From NCBI RefSeq assembly GCF_020520425.1, contig NC_079491.1, positions 109,802,652-109,866,651 of the forward strand: a stretch of DNA of 64,000 nt, in the 5' to 3' direction. Every line of letters starts with the position of its first letter. Position 1 is the stretch's first letter. Origin of the DNA: Spinacia oleracea (lineage: Eukaryota; Streptophyta; Magnoliopsida; Caryophyllales; Amaranthaceae). Below the pieces are notes generated by a model, which was not told the origin of the DNA, did not search any database, and saw only the letters and a list, made by a program, of their open reading frames with translations. The translations under genes and the position numbers were made by a program. This document shows, piece after piece, positions 1 to 10,955 of the stretch.

Positions 1-447
1 TAATACCAAGGTTCAGATTAATTGGGAACAATTAATTCAGTGAGATCAAGTGAATTCTAATGGATATTGAACTTACAACTTACTCTTGACTGAACCTACA
101 AGGTCACACCAATGACACGTAACAGTTCACCGGATTAAATGAATCGGAAATTCATTTAATAGCTTTTCGGGATTTAAGTTGGAAACGTATTATACGATAC
201 GACCTTGCATCGGAATCGTATATCGTATCGCGAATATTCGTAAGCTAGGCGGTACGAATAAATCGTATCGTACGACGGTGATTCGTCGTATACGAAACGA
301 TAAATAAATATATCGGAAATATATTTAGTCGCGAATACAAGGAGCGGCCCACAAGCTGAGTGCACGAAGCACTCGAGGCCCATGGGCACGCGCATAGGCG
401 AGCAAGCAAAGCGCGGCAGCAGCGAGGCCCAAGAGGCGAGGGCTGTG
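1..447 (+). mobile_element. Family-A Copia LTR, left part, split by another element
   Basis: The segment is the plus-strand equivalent of part of the LTRs at 24383-25393 and 54540-55579. It shares the stretch around TTCATTTAATAGCTTTTCGG and the CGTAT/ATACG-rich block at about 185-300. It starts inside the LTR because the window begins there. It breaks off at 447 where a family-B LTR begins, and the same LTR resumes at 2447. Spurious ORFs here are not genes. Confidence 0.8.
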
Positions 448-1843
448 TGTTAGGTTATGATACATATGACAATTCATAAATCATGCGGAAAAAACCATAA
501 AGCCAGGAAAACATATTATTTACACATAATCATTTAGCATAGTTTAGATGCATACTCTTTGTTGCGTGCCTTCCCTAGCTGCGCCCGAACCGAACAAGAA
601 CAAGTCTTTAGGACTCCAAGTGTCGTCCCTCCGTAGATAGTCCACAGCACGTCCGGATCCGCCTTAAGATTGACCAACTAGAATCGCCCTTAAGGTACTA
701 CTTATTTTCGGCACTTTATAGGCAATTGTATGACTGAATTTTGCTCTCAAAAACTCACTTTGAATACTTGAATGCTCTATGTAAATATGTGACCCTAGGC
801 ACCTATTTATAGAGTTATGGAAAAGGATTTGAAATCCTATTAGGATACTAATTTATTTAATTATAATCCTACTAGGACTCTAATTAAATAAACTAAATCT
901 TTTAGGATTAGATTTAATCATATGACAAATCCCGGTAGCTTTAGGATTCGAGTAGCACACAAACACACACGCACGCACAGCAGCCCACGAGGGGCGCCAT
1001 GCGCGCGCGCGCAGCCCGCGAGCTCGCAGCCCACTGCCGCAAGCCCACACGCTGCCGTAGCCTTGGCGCGCGCTGGGCCTGCCTTGCGGTGGGCCTGGCG
1101 CAGCCTTGGCTGGTGCGTTTGTGGCGCGCTGGCTTGCTGGGCGATGGCCCGGCTTCGTGCTGGGCCTTCGTCTGGCAGGCCTCGTCCGATGCTAATTCGT
1201 ACGATACGCTTCCGATTAATTTCCCGATTTCGGAATTCATTTCCGATACGAACAATATTCAACATTTCCGATTCCGGAATCAATTTCCGTTTCGAACAAA
1301 TATTTAATATTTCCGTTTCCGGAATTATTTTCCGATTCCGATAATATTTCCGATTCTGACAATATTTCCGTTTCCGGCAATATTTCCGATTCCGGCAATA
1401 TTTCCATTTCCGATAATATTTTCCGATACGTACCATGTTTCCGTTTCCGGCAACATCTACGACTTGGATAATATTTATATTTCCGATACGATCCATATTT
1501 CCGTTTCCGGCAATATCATCGTTTCTGGAGTATTCATTTCTTGCCTGTGACGATCTCAGCTCCCACTGAAACCAAGATCCGTCGATTCCGAATATCCATA
1601 GATGGAGTATTTAATGCCATTAAATACTTGATCCGTTTACGTACTATTTGTGTGACCCTACGGGTTCAGTCAAGAGTAAGCTGTGGATTAATATCATTAA
1701 TTCCACTTAAACTGAAGCGGCCTCTAGCTAGGCATTCAGCTCACTTGATCTCACTGAATTATTAACTTGTTAATTAATACTGAACCGCATTTATTAGACT
1801 TAACATTGAATGCATACTTGGACCAAGGGCATTATTTCCTTCA
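448..1843 (-). mobile_element. Family-B Copia 3' LTR (1396 bp)
   Basis: Read on the minus strand it begins TGAAGGAAATAATGCCC and ends ATAACCTAACA, matching the plus-strand LTR at 58214-59621 over its length. The polypurine tract and 3' untranslated region lie to its right, so it is the 3' LTR of a minus-strand element. It holds a degenerate TTTCCG minisatellite (about 1195-1545) and a GC-rich block (955-1195). The GC-rich block produces several overlapping false ORFs on both strands. Confidence 0.85.
1195..1545. repeat. Degenerate minisatellite of TTTCCGATTCCGG units in family-B LTR
   Basis: Roughly 15 imperfect units of about 18-20 bp (AATATTTCCGATTCCGGC-like, alternating with TTTCCGTTTCCGG) lie in tandem. 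The same array, inverted, is at 58545-58855 in the other family-B LTR. It is therefore a stable part of this LTR rather than a random local expansion. Confidence 0.8.
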
Positions 1844-2446
1844 GTCTCCCACTTGTCCTTAGGGACAAGTGTGCATTTCCTAATTCCTTTGTCGCTCGAT
1901 GCTTGCTCTTGAACATAAGGTAAGAGTTGTCATCCTTATTATGTCCAGAGGTGTTTCTCGGTTTCAGAGTTCAACTGATCAAATAAACAGATAATCATAG
2001 CATATGATTCATCCGAGCACGGCCATGCATTTCACAGTTTCTAGCTCTCCGAGTGGCCTTGTACAACTTTTAAGCATCTCATCCCGATTTATGGGAGGAC
2101 AATCCCAATCTTGCGATCTTGAGATTAGACTTCGTTTGATAGGTGATTACCTGAGCGTTGCCTTTATAGCCTCCTTTTACGGTGCGACGGTTGGTCAACG
2201 TCAAAGTAACCAGTTCTCAAACAAGTAATCTCAAATCACTCAGGTATTGAGGATTTAGTGTCGAATAATTTTAATGAAATTCACTTATGACAGATTTTCA
2301 TCTCTTACAGTAAAGTTTCATAGGTCTTGTCCGATACTAGTCTTCCCAAAGTAAGTATCTATGCAAATGATTATGACATTGCCATGTCCACATAGTTCAA
2401 GAAACAGAACTACTAGTCATCTTGCAAATGATTATGACATTGCCAT
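1844..2446 (-). mobile_element. Family-B polypurine tract and 3' UTR remnant
   Basis: Immediately beside the LTR the minus strand reads GTGGGAGAC (polypurine tract), preceded by a 9-bp-stem hairpin (1850-1871). The rest resembles the 3' UTR of the family-A element at 25394-26220, for example around the CTTTTACGGTGCGACG block. No pol sequence remains. The remnant stops at about 2446, where the interrupted family-A LTR resumes. Confidence 0.7.
1850..1871 (-). promoter_or_regulatory. Hairpin next to polypurine tract
   Basis: CACTTGTCC, loop TTAG, GGACAAGTG: a perfect 9-bp stem lying 6 bp from the LTR edge. A family-A element has an equivalent hairpin at 25400-25420. The function is unknown; a role in plus-strand priming or 3'-end formation is inference. 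Confidence 0.6.
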
Positions 2447-2703
2447 GTGCCTCCATAGTGTGTTCATCCCAAAAGCAAAGTATCTTGATCAATTGTCTAA
2501 GCTACGATAATCAAGACGGATCTGAACGTGTCGGTGAACCAAGTAGAGGAACGACAAGTGGAGTTCTTTGTTCGTGTTCGTTGATATATTATTGTGGAAA
2601 ACACGCTTCGAATGTAAGTTTGCTTAATCTGTGCTTTATACATGTTTCCTGGATTTGGGGATTGTTCTGCACATGTTATTATGTTTAACTGTATTCCCCT
2701 ACA
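2447..2703 (+). mobile_element. Family-A Copia LTR, right part
   Basis: The sequence resumes the LTR interrupted at 447 and ends with ATTCCCCTACA at 2703. It matches the terminal 250 bp of the LTRs at 24383, 38770 and 54540 in inverse orientation. No tRNA primer site follows, so the copy is a 3' or solo LTR, not a 5' LTR. Confidence 0.75.
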
Positions 2704-5341
2704 TCTTAATCGCAAGAAAACAAAGAGAATCAATTCTATATGACTCTTTTAGTCAAAAAAAAAAAAATCTATATGACTCACAAACCAATGAGTCCTTCAA
2801 TCACTGAGGTACTTCACCACTCTTTGAATCTTATTTCATTGTATTGCAAAAGAAACACAAGCACTAACAAGGGAATTCACTTATCTGTTACTTGTGATTT
2901 GTTAGCATTCTACCATCCAATTCCCATTTTTCTGTTAGATAACACATAAAATGAAACAAATGTTTAATTATATCGAAGAGTAAACAATAGTTAAAAAAGG
3001 ACGATTTCACAATTTTGTCATGTTCAAAAATGGAATAGTTGGAAATAGGTGGTAAACTCCTCAGTCCTAAGTCTCCTAACAGAATGTAATGAATGGGTCG
3101 TTTAATGAAAGACCGTAGATATGAAAAGAGATAAAAAGTAAGGGTTGGTTTTTAGGCAAAAAAATTGGAAGGGGGACAAACAAACAAAAAAGCCATTGAT
3201 TCTTCTCAAATTGCAATTATGTTTAGCTGCCAGAAAACTGATCCCATTTTCGATGATATTTCAGATAGATGAAGCATTTGTCCTAGCATAGAAGATATCA
3301 AGAGTCCAAACCTATCTTAATCTCAACTATATTCACAGAAGTAGCTAGTTACTTTGTGCTCCAGAGATGTAGGTACTAGTAATAAGTTGCTTGGTCCGAT
3401 AGTCGAACTAGAAAAAAAGGAAAAGGAAAGGCAGCACATGCACAAGGAGTGAAGTTATTGAAGCAGAGGGAGACAAGCAGCTTCTTTTAAGGTCAAATGG
3501 TATAAAACTCAGGTTTAGTAATTTAAAGGAGCTTAATGAAGCAGCAAGTAATCAGTCAGACTTCGTGCATGAATTTATTGAAAGGTTAACTAGATCATGA
3601 AATTGAACTCTAGTGTGTCAAAAAGCCGTAGGAACAAGGAACTCACTTAGCTTAACTGGCTCTATTGGACTTTTTGCTCTTCGTAAAAATAAACGCTTGC
3701 CAGTTGTATTTTTTCAAATGAAATAAGCTAGCCTTTTATAGAGGAACTAACCTAGGTCATCTCCACCATTTTTCTGAACTAACTAATACTCAATCACTCA
3801 AACAAGCATGATGTCCATGATTAGTAAGGTCAGAAAATCATGGGAAGAGTAAATCAAAGATTTCAGATTGTTTTGACTTTGAAAAGAAGTCAGACTTAAT
3901 TTAGGAACACGCATGTGAGAAATAATCCTGGTAGAACAACGTTTTGTAAAACATAATCCAATGTACTTATTTTACAACACAAAAACTGTGTTATATTTTT
4001 CACAAAAGTACCTGAAATCTGGAATTTCCTTTAAAAACATGCTAGGACTTGACTCGTTCCATTAGATCCAGAACAATTACTTAACCTCTTTGAACACTTA
4101 TATAAACCTAAAAACAAAACTCTTTAATTTTAAGTGTTTATGTTGGCACCATTGGAAGCTTCATCTCTGATGCTTTGTAGCAAGTTCAAGCTCTGGAACT
4201 TGTAGCTAGTTTCTGTCGCCCTGATTTCACAATGCGAACTTGATCTAAAACTTGCCTTTGAATGATTCCTCTTAAGTGTCTTCTTTATCTCTTCCATGCT
4301 TGTGACTATACTGAACATAAGACCAAGTGTTTCTACTCCGAAACTTTATGTTACACAGGAACACTTAGTACATTATTTGGAGTTTGCCGTGTCATCAGGG
4401 CAACACAAGTCTAACTGCAGTTGGATCTGCAATATGATTCACCTAATATTTTTTGTTTAGACCATTGCTGTACGTTCTTGAGAATGGAAACTATGTTGAT
4501 ATCAAGTTAACTCGTTTGATGTGGTAGCTAACCCTGAATATAAATTATCATATAGAACTACAATTTTATGTTCCGATTGTATGAAAATGGGAGAGCTTCA
4601 TATTCCGAGTCAGTCACAGGGGTATTGTATTTTCCATTTATCTTTTATTACAATACTACAGAATATCTTCCCACAATCAACTATGAATAAATTAAAAAAC
4701 TGTAATTATTCTTACCAGCAAAGGGGGAACACAGAACAAATATCAAACAGTAGCAGATGGGAGAAAACAGAACAACCCTGAATTATATTTACTAGAAAAG
4801 GAAAAAAACAGAACAAACCCTCACAAAACTATCCAAAATTCATACTATTAATACATAAACCTGAATTGTGAATCAATTACATACCGTGAATAGTAGCAGA
4901 TGGTTGAAGTAGAATTTCTCCTCTTAACTTGTTCGAATTATTAATGGAAAGCCCCAATTCAACCCTCCCACTCGATGAATTTCACAGAGAACTTCGCGTT
5001 CGAACTTTGCAGAGAACTTCGCGTTCGACCTTCGCAGAGAATTTCGCAGTCAATTGCAAGAAATTCGAAACAAGCTCGAGCCTAATTGCGAATTGCAGAC
5101 CAAATCGTTAGACTTTGCCCAAATTTTGATGAACCCTAATTACGTAGAGAAAAATTTCTCTCACCTCTCTTCTGGATTATTGGACGTGTTCAGCGTAAAG
5201 GGGTTTTGCGTGTATTTTCTTATTTTTATTATTTTTATTTTTATTTTTTTTAAGGAAAATTTCAAGTACGTGCGCGGTTTTGAAAATTTGGGAAAATTAA
5301 TGGGAGGGAATAAAGTATACAGTAGGCGGGAAAATATTAAT
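2704..5341. other. AT-rich intergenic DNA, no gene recognised
   Basis: No ORF longer than about 100 codons, no recognised protein motif and no clear splice-linked coding pattern was seen. It contains a poly-A run at about 2757-2767 flanked by a short repeat of TCTATATGACTC. A short direct repeat containing AGAGAACTTCGCGTTCG lies near 4985-5040. Part of it may be the interior of the CACTA element whose terminus is at 5542. Confidence 0.5.
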
Positions 5342-5542
5342 TGGCTCGTCGTTGCATTAGTTTGATACGCGTTGCATTAGGGTCTCTAATGCAACGGCTT
5401 GGAGATACCGTCGCATTACCTACGATTTCTGAAATGTTATACAAGGCACCGTCGCATTAGCCCTCTCTATTGCAACGGTTCTCGCTTTACCGTTGCATTA
5501 GCCCCTATTCAACCGTTGCATTAGTTCAAAAATGTAGTAGTG
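5342..5542. mobile_element. CACTA (En/Spm-type) transposon terminus
   Basis: The segment ends with GTAGTAGTG, the inverse of a CACTACTAC terminal repeat. About eight subterminal copies of a CCGTTGCATTAG-like motif occur in both orientations (5348, 5369, 5386, 5409, 5449, 5468, 5490, 5511). A terminal CACTA preceded by a dense subterminal repeat array is the hallmark of plant CACTA elements. No matching opposite end or transposase was found, so this may be a truncated or non-autonomous copy. Confidence 0.7.
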
Positions 5543-7768
5543 CAACTATTTCATTTTTATACTACTATGATATTCATATATACCTCTACTCATTTGTGTT
5601 TTGGTGATTATTAATACTTTATGGTATAGTCATGTACTCAGTAGCATTTGTTGGATTTGTCTAAATACTTACATAATACTACCATTTTTTTAATAATAAT
5701 TTTTACTAATTAATAATTTAAGATATTAATAGTTGATTATTTACTAAGAACCGTGAAAATAAAAGTGGTTTATCCAAAAAAAAATGGAAGAAGTGGTAAA
5801 CAAGAAAAATGATGTCCGACTAACACGTAGTCCTCTCTACTTAAAAAAAATATCCTCCAAAAATTTAGGTTAAACAATTGACTTATATTTTAATCGATTT
5901 TTAACAAACATATGTATACGGAGTACTACACTAAAAGAGAGGCAAATTGATGTGGAGCTGAACAAATGCCGCTTTGATTTGCCTCTTTTATAATATTGGT
6001 AACTCACCTATGATAAATAATTAATATACTTTGTATATGTTTTACCCAAAATCTTCTAATTATTTATGATAATAATTGATAATTCTACGAATTACTTACT
6101 TACTCATGTAAATACAAATTTTAATTTAAATATATATATACTCCGTACTATATACTAAAAGAGAGGCAAATCGATGTAAAGATGACAAATGTCATTCTCT
6201 GATTTGCCTTCTTATAACATAAATAATGATTAATTGTAAGTACTATCAAGTTTCGTTTAGAAATTGTGTCATATACTGAGTACGAATATGTTCGAACGTT
6301 CCTTTGATATAGAAAATCTTAAAATAGTTTAGCTTGGACTATCAATTATATTATTATAATACTATCAATTTTTAAAGAATTTGTGTCATATGATGAATAC
6401 AGATATTCATGACAAAAGTTAACTATTGATTTAATGTATTTAATAGGGTTGTCTCTAACATTTTGTGGTCCATTTGTTAACTAACAAAATGAGTCCCCTA
6501 GCCATATACTTTCTTTAGTAAGAAGATTATACTTAATTTTAAATATCAAAATTAACTTTTTTCACATTTTAGTTATCGTAATATTTTTATACGAATCACA
6601 TATAATAATTTGTTCTCTCATATTATTGAAGTCTTCAGACCATGCTGATTGAAATTTTGACTAATATCAATCAACTATGTCCAAAGTCATAACATCTAAA
6701 TGATTAAGTTTCCTTATTATTAATATTTTTGCAATAACAAAATACTTTTTATATTAATGTAAATGAATGCAATATCACTTTAAAATTTCGTGCAAAATAA
6801 AATTATTTATGTAAATGGTGAATCACATTTGATGATGGGGCGAGTTTGGATTTTAGATTGGTCTGACGACAAAGTTAAAAGTGGATGGTTGAATAATGGT
6901 AACTAACAAAAAGAGAATTTTGGTTGATGGGTATAAGGATAATATGTACCCACTTTGCTGATTAGGGGAGTTTGAATTGATTGGATTTTAGAACACACAC
7001 CCAATCCTAATTATGTTTATCACATTTTATTATTATTTTTCAATATTATAGCTAATACAGTCAATTATGATACTTTGTAATAAACTTATGTCAATATATT
7101 TAAAATTTTGTTGAAAGGAAAATTGGATTATTTATCGAATATAGGGATGTCGGATTGTCAGTGGGGCAGATTTTTTTGGGAGACCCCCCCGTACCTATAA
7201 CAAATCTTATCTAAGAGGGCGACTACTTTCTCCCTTTTTGTCCCAAAAATCGCCCTCTTGATCAAATATGGTTTCAGTCGCCCTTAGGGTCCCTCTGATG
7301 CCTCTGTTGTGGTGGGCAACAATGGAGGAAAGTTTATTCGATAATGGGGTTAAAAAATGTATTCATCGCAGGTGAAGGGGGCAAAAATGGGTTTTAGATT
7401 AGACCCGCCAAGTCGTTAATCATTCATCTGATTGATTATGAATGTATAAAAAAGCACTATTAACTTACATATTATAATGTTTTGTTTATTTATTAAAAAA
7501 CTCTAATCAGACAAACGAATTTTCAGCGGATCTATAATAGAGTTTTAAACCCCAAAATTCTCTTCCCAAAAAGAAAAATTAAAAAATTCGAGTCCAGGGG
7601 TGGGTGTGGATACACGGGAAGGGGGTGATGAAGAGGGGATGGATTTTATTTTGTACCTCTCTAGACGGGAATTGATAGGGGTGGGTATCGTCTATCATGG
7701 ATGGAGGGATAAAGATGTGAATTGTAAGCGGGTGGGTGCACATGTTTTTCCCCTCCCCAGAGTCGATC
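5543..7768. other. AT-rich intergenic DNA with two palindromic repeats
   Basis: No gene was recognised. Two related imperfect copies of a ~55-bp foldback lie at about 5933-5990 and 6157-6215, each opening ACTAAAAGAGAGGCAAAT and closing with ATTTGCCT. The remainder is AT-rich with low-complexity stretches and short ORFs only. Confidence 0.5.
5933..6215. repeat. Pair of short foldback repeats
   Basis: Each copy has arms AGAGGCAAAT and ATTTGCCT(C/T) separated by about 30 bp, and the copies are about 220 bp apart. Loop sequences differ while arms are kept. This fits two insertions of one small foldback element or a duplicated terminus. No target duplication could be defined. Confidence 0.45.
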
Positions 7769-7769
7769 A

Positions 7770-7808
7770 TCTCTAACTTAATAAAGTCTAGATAGGTGTT
7801 AAGTGATC
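7770..7808 (+). mobile_element. Candidate 5' end of a small Helitron split by the Tekay element
   Basis: After an A at 7769 the sequence reads TCTCTAACTTAATAAAG, similar to plant Helitron 5' ends (TC followed by TCTA-rich sequence). Its partner would be the well-formed 3' end at 20700. If so, the Helitron is about 340 bp without the Tekay insertion. The pairing is inference. Confidence 0.3.
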
Positions 7809-10684
7809 GGTTAAGGCTATTACCAGAATTACGCAGCGGAATTAAATGTCAACTAACTTTTAAAAACATAATAAATGAAATATTGAGGCCTCCTACAATT
7901 TGGAACCATAATGGCCCAAAACCCAAAGTATAAATAATTCAAACGTTTCAAATATAATTAAAGTAAAGTTAAATAGTTCAAAATACGAAAACATGCAACT
8001 CTCTCAATCATCCCAAGCCACATGATTCCGATCTACCAACCTGCTATTTTATTCTACTCCCCATCAATGCAAGTGCAAATGATTGATCAACATAGGGTCA
8101 TTAAGGCAAAGGCCATGACCAGAACACACAAAGAACGTAATCAGCAAAAGTTGAGTACTTACAAGCATAGAGTAAACGAAACTAAAACATGCATCACTCA
8201 CTAAGTACTAATTAACATGCAAAAGCCATATAATAATTAATGACCAATCATGAATACAAGACTCGACTCTTGACTCACAATTTAATTAGAATAAGCTTTG
8301 AACGGGCCAAAAGAAATATTCCATAAAGGAAAGGTGATGGAAGCCAACCATACACCAAAAGAATAAATAATAAAATCGGGCCATACCGAGTGTCGGGCCA
8401 TACCGACGGAATTCTTGCGCATAATATAAATGAAACAACGTCTTGTATCATTAGTAGGAGTACGAGCTTTCCGGCAAGACTCCCCCCATTGTTCATACTC
8501 AAGGTATATACGTTCCAAGAGATTTGAAGCTTGTTCTGGTTGCACTTTACGTTTATTAATATTTTATTAAAGGCGAACTCAAGACTCGACAACATGCACA
8601 CATACAATTAATAAACAACAACCAAAACAATCTTATTTTAAATACTTTAGGACTCGTGATCAACAAGGCAAGACACTTGTGATATTACTACCATGTTCCT
8701 CCTCACCAAAGTGAGACTCCACATCATGCATATTAACATGAGGGCTGTGCCCTTGCACGACAAATCCTAATTCATTTCATACATAACATTCCCAACTGAA
8801 CCCTACATGTGCAGTGGCTTACATGAGCTAACCCTTCACATGTGGTAAAATAAATAGTACAACGAGGTACGAATAATTGGCTCAAAGTATGCTAGACATC
8901 CCGTACAATAGCATACAAATAAATAATCCATCCCTTGCATGTGAAATAAACCATACATGCATAAATATTGAACAACATGATTGACAATGGAATCCATACT
9001 CATAATGATTTCAACATGCTGGTTCCACCAACAATTCAATAATTCCAATAATATTAATCCACATGATCGTTCACCAAAACATATATGAATCCACATAATA
9101 TAATCCACATCATCAACAATCATGTAATGTCATTGACAAAAAGGTGTGGTCGCCCTAGACTTGTAGGTACCTTTAATACCTAAGCGTAGGGGCCACTTTG
9201 CAATAACGAGCACTCAACTAGAAATCACCTTCTATCATCAAAATAATGAAACTTAAATTATTTCCATGTTCATTAAATTTCCAGCAACTTTATAAAATTT
9301 AAAACCTCCTTTAAACTTTAGAATTCAATCGTTTTTCAATAATGCAATCGTCTCAATTTGCAAAATCAATCCCAAGTACAAAAACATACTTTTTCCTCCT
9401 TAAAAATCAATAAAAATCAACACTTTAAACCTTTATTCAAATCTGAAAATATAATTGATTATCATAATTAAAATCATCACCTAATTATGCTAATCAATTG
9501 ACTCATTAGGTCTAGGTTAAAACCCTAACTTGAAAATCCCAATAAAACTAGTTTATTATCATAAAAATTAATGCTTTATTTAATAAACAAATCTGAAAAT
9601 TCCTCCTTTAATAATTAAAACCAACCTAATGAATCACAACACACAAATCCTCAAACCACGGTATTCATAACCGGTTCCCAGCATTTTAATTTCTCAAAAC
9701 AATATTAATATAATAATTTAAATATGGAATTTAAATAGAATAGGTAAGGAAGAAGAGAATTATACCAATCCGGCCTATAGCACGGAACAACCACGAATTA
9801 ATGTGATTGGGCGAAAAAGAAATCGAATTACGAGCACGAACAACACACACACATGCGTGTGTGCGCAGGGGCGAAGGGCTGAGCAGCGCTTGGGCGCGGG
9901 ACAGGGCACACGGCACACGGCACGCTGGGGCGCACGCGCGAGAGAAGGGGCGAGAGCTAGGGTGTGCGCTGAGCACGCGAGCAACAACGAGGCACAGCAG
10001 CAACGCAGGCACGAGGGCACGCTGCGGCTGCGGGCGAGGGACGAGAGGGACAGCGCGCGCTGGCGCGAGAGAGAGCGAGCGAGCGAGTGTGGGCGCTGGC
10101 GCGCGAGGGCGAGAGAGGGAGTGAGGGAGTGCTGGGCGCTGGGGCGCGACAACACACGAGGGCACAAGGCAGCGTGCAGGGCGTGAGGCCGAGCAGCACG
10201 AGGGCGCGTGCACGGATGCGTGCGTGCGGACGAGAGATGAGAGGGTGAGAGGAGTGTTGGGCAAGCAAGGCAAAAATAGTGTTTATGAATTTTAGGGGCT
10301 CATATAATGATGGGGAGTCCTATTTATAGGCTCCCTAATCCCTTGATGGGCTAGGCTTAAGAAATTAGAATTGGGCTTAGGGAATTAAATTATTGGGCTA
10401 GCTTAGGATTTAATTTAAACTCTTTGGATTGGGCTCGATTAATAAAACGAATTGGACTTTTTATTTTAAACCCGAAGCTTTAAAAATCATTTGCAACTCA
10501 TTTAATTTCCCAACTCAAAAATTAAATTCGTTTCGTAATTAATTAAAATAATAAATATTCTAATTAATTAAAATACATTAAATAAAATACATTTAAATAT
10601 TATTTAAATGTTAATAAATCGTAAAATGCTTTATAAATATAATAAAATATACTTATAAATATTATAAAAATACGAGGTATTACA
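7809..10684 (-). mobile_element. Tekay/Del Gypsy 3' LTR (about 2.88 kb)
   Basis: The segment is nearly collinear with 17520-20401. Its right edge, GGTATTACA, abuts a polypurine tract. The outer left edge lacks about 80 bp present in the other LTR (the TGTAACACCC end), so this copy is truncated or eroded. A GC-rich low-complexity block at about 9835-10265 (GCGAGAGAGAGCG-like) generates many false ORFs on both strands. Confidence 0.9.
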
Positions 10685-10702
10685 GTCTACCCTCCTTAAA
10701 AG
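10685..10702 (-). promoter_or_regulatory. Tekay polypurine tract
   Basis: The minus strand reads CTTTTAAGGAGGGTAGAC directly upstream of the 3' LTR. Position and purine content fit the plus-strand primer of a Gypsy element. Confidence 0.75.
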
Positions 10703-10955
10703 AAGTTTCGTCCCGAAACTTGGGTTCGGAAATCAAAATTCAACTCAAAACTTGAGACTTTCTAAGACTTTCAATACGTTCATTTACAAGACTTTTAAGT
10801 TGATGTACTCTTCACATGATTAAACAGGACAATAATAAGTGCAAATTCAATAGAAAGCACTAAATTGAGCATAAAATAGGGGAAAACAAGGTAAAAAGCG
10901 CGAAATTCTACCGCACTCTACCCCCCTTAAAAGACACGAGTTACGACCCCGTAAC

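Noticed and set aside
918..1496. 192-codon minus-strand ORF and overlapping plus-strand ORFs
   Set aside because: They arise from the GC-rich block and minisatellite of the family-B LTR; the repeat reads open in several frames and no domain is present.
2422..2733. Small ORFs on both strands
   Set aside because: They lie in a family-A LTR end that is repeated elsewhere in the window.
8275..8607. 110-codon ORF repeated at 17998-18329
   Set aside because: Both copies lie in the two Tekay LTRs, and small indels change the frame between copies.
9731..10273. Overlapping 100-180-codon ORFs on both strands (also 19454-20063)
   Set aside because: They come from the GC-rich low-complexity part of the Tekay LTR and are present in both LTR copies with shifted frames.
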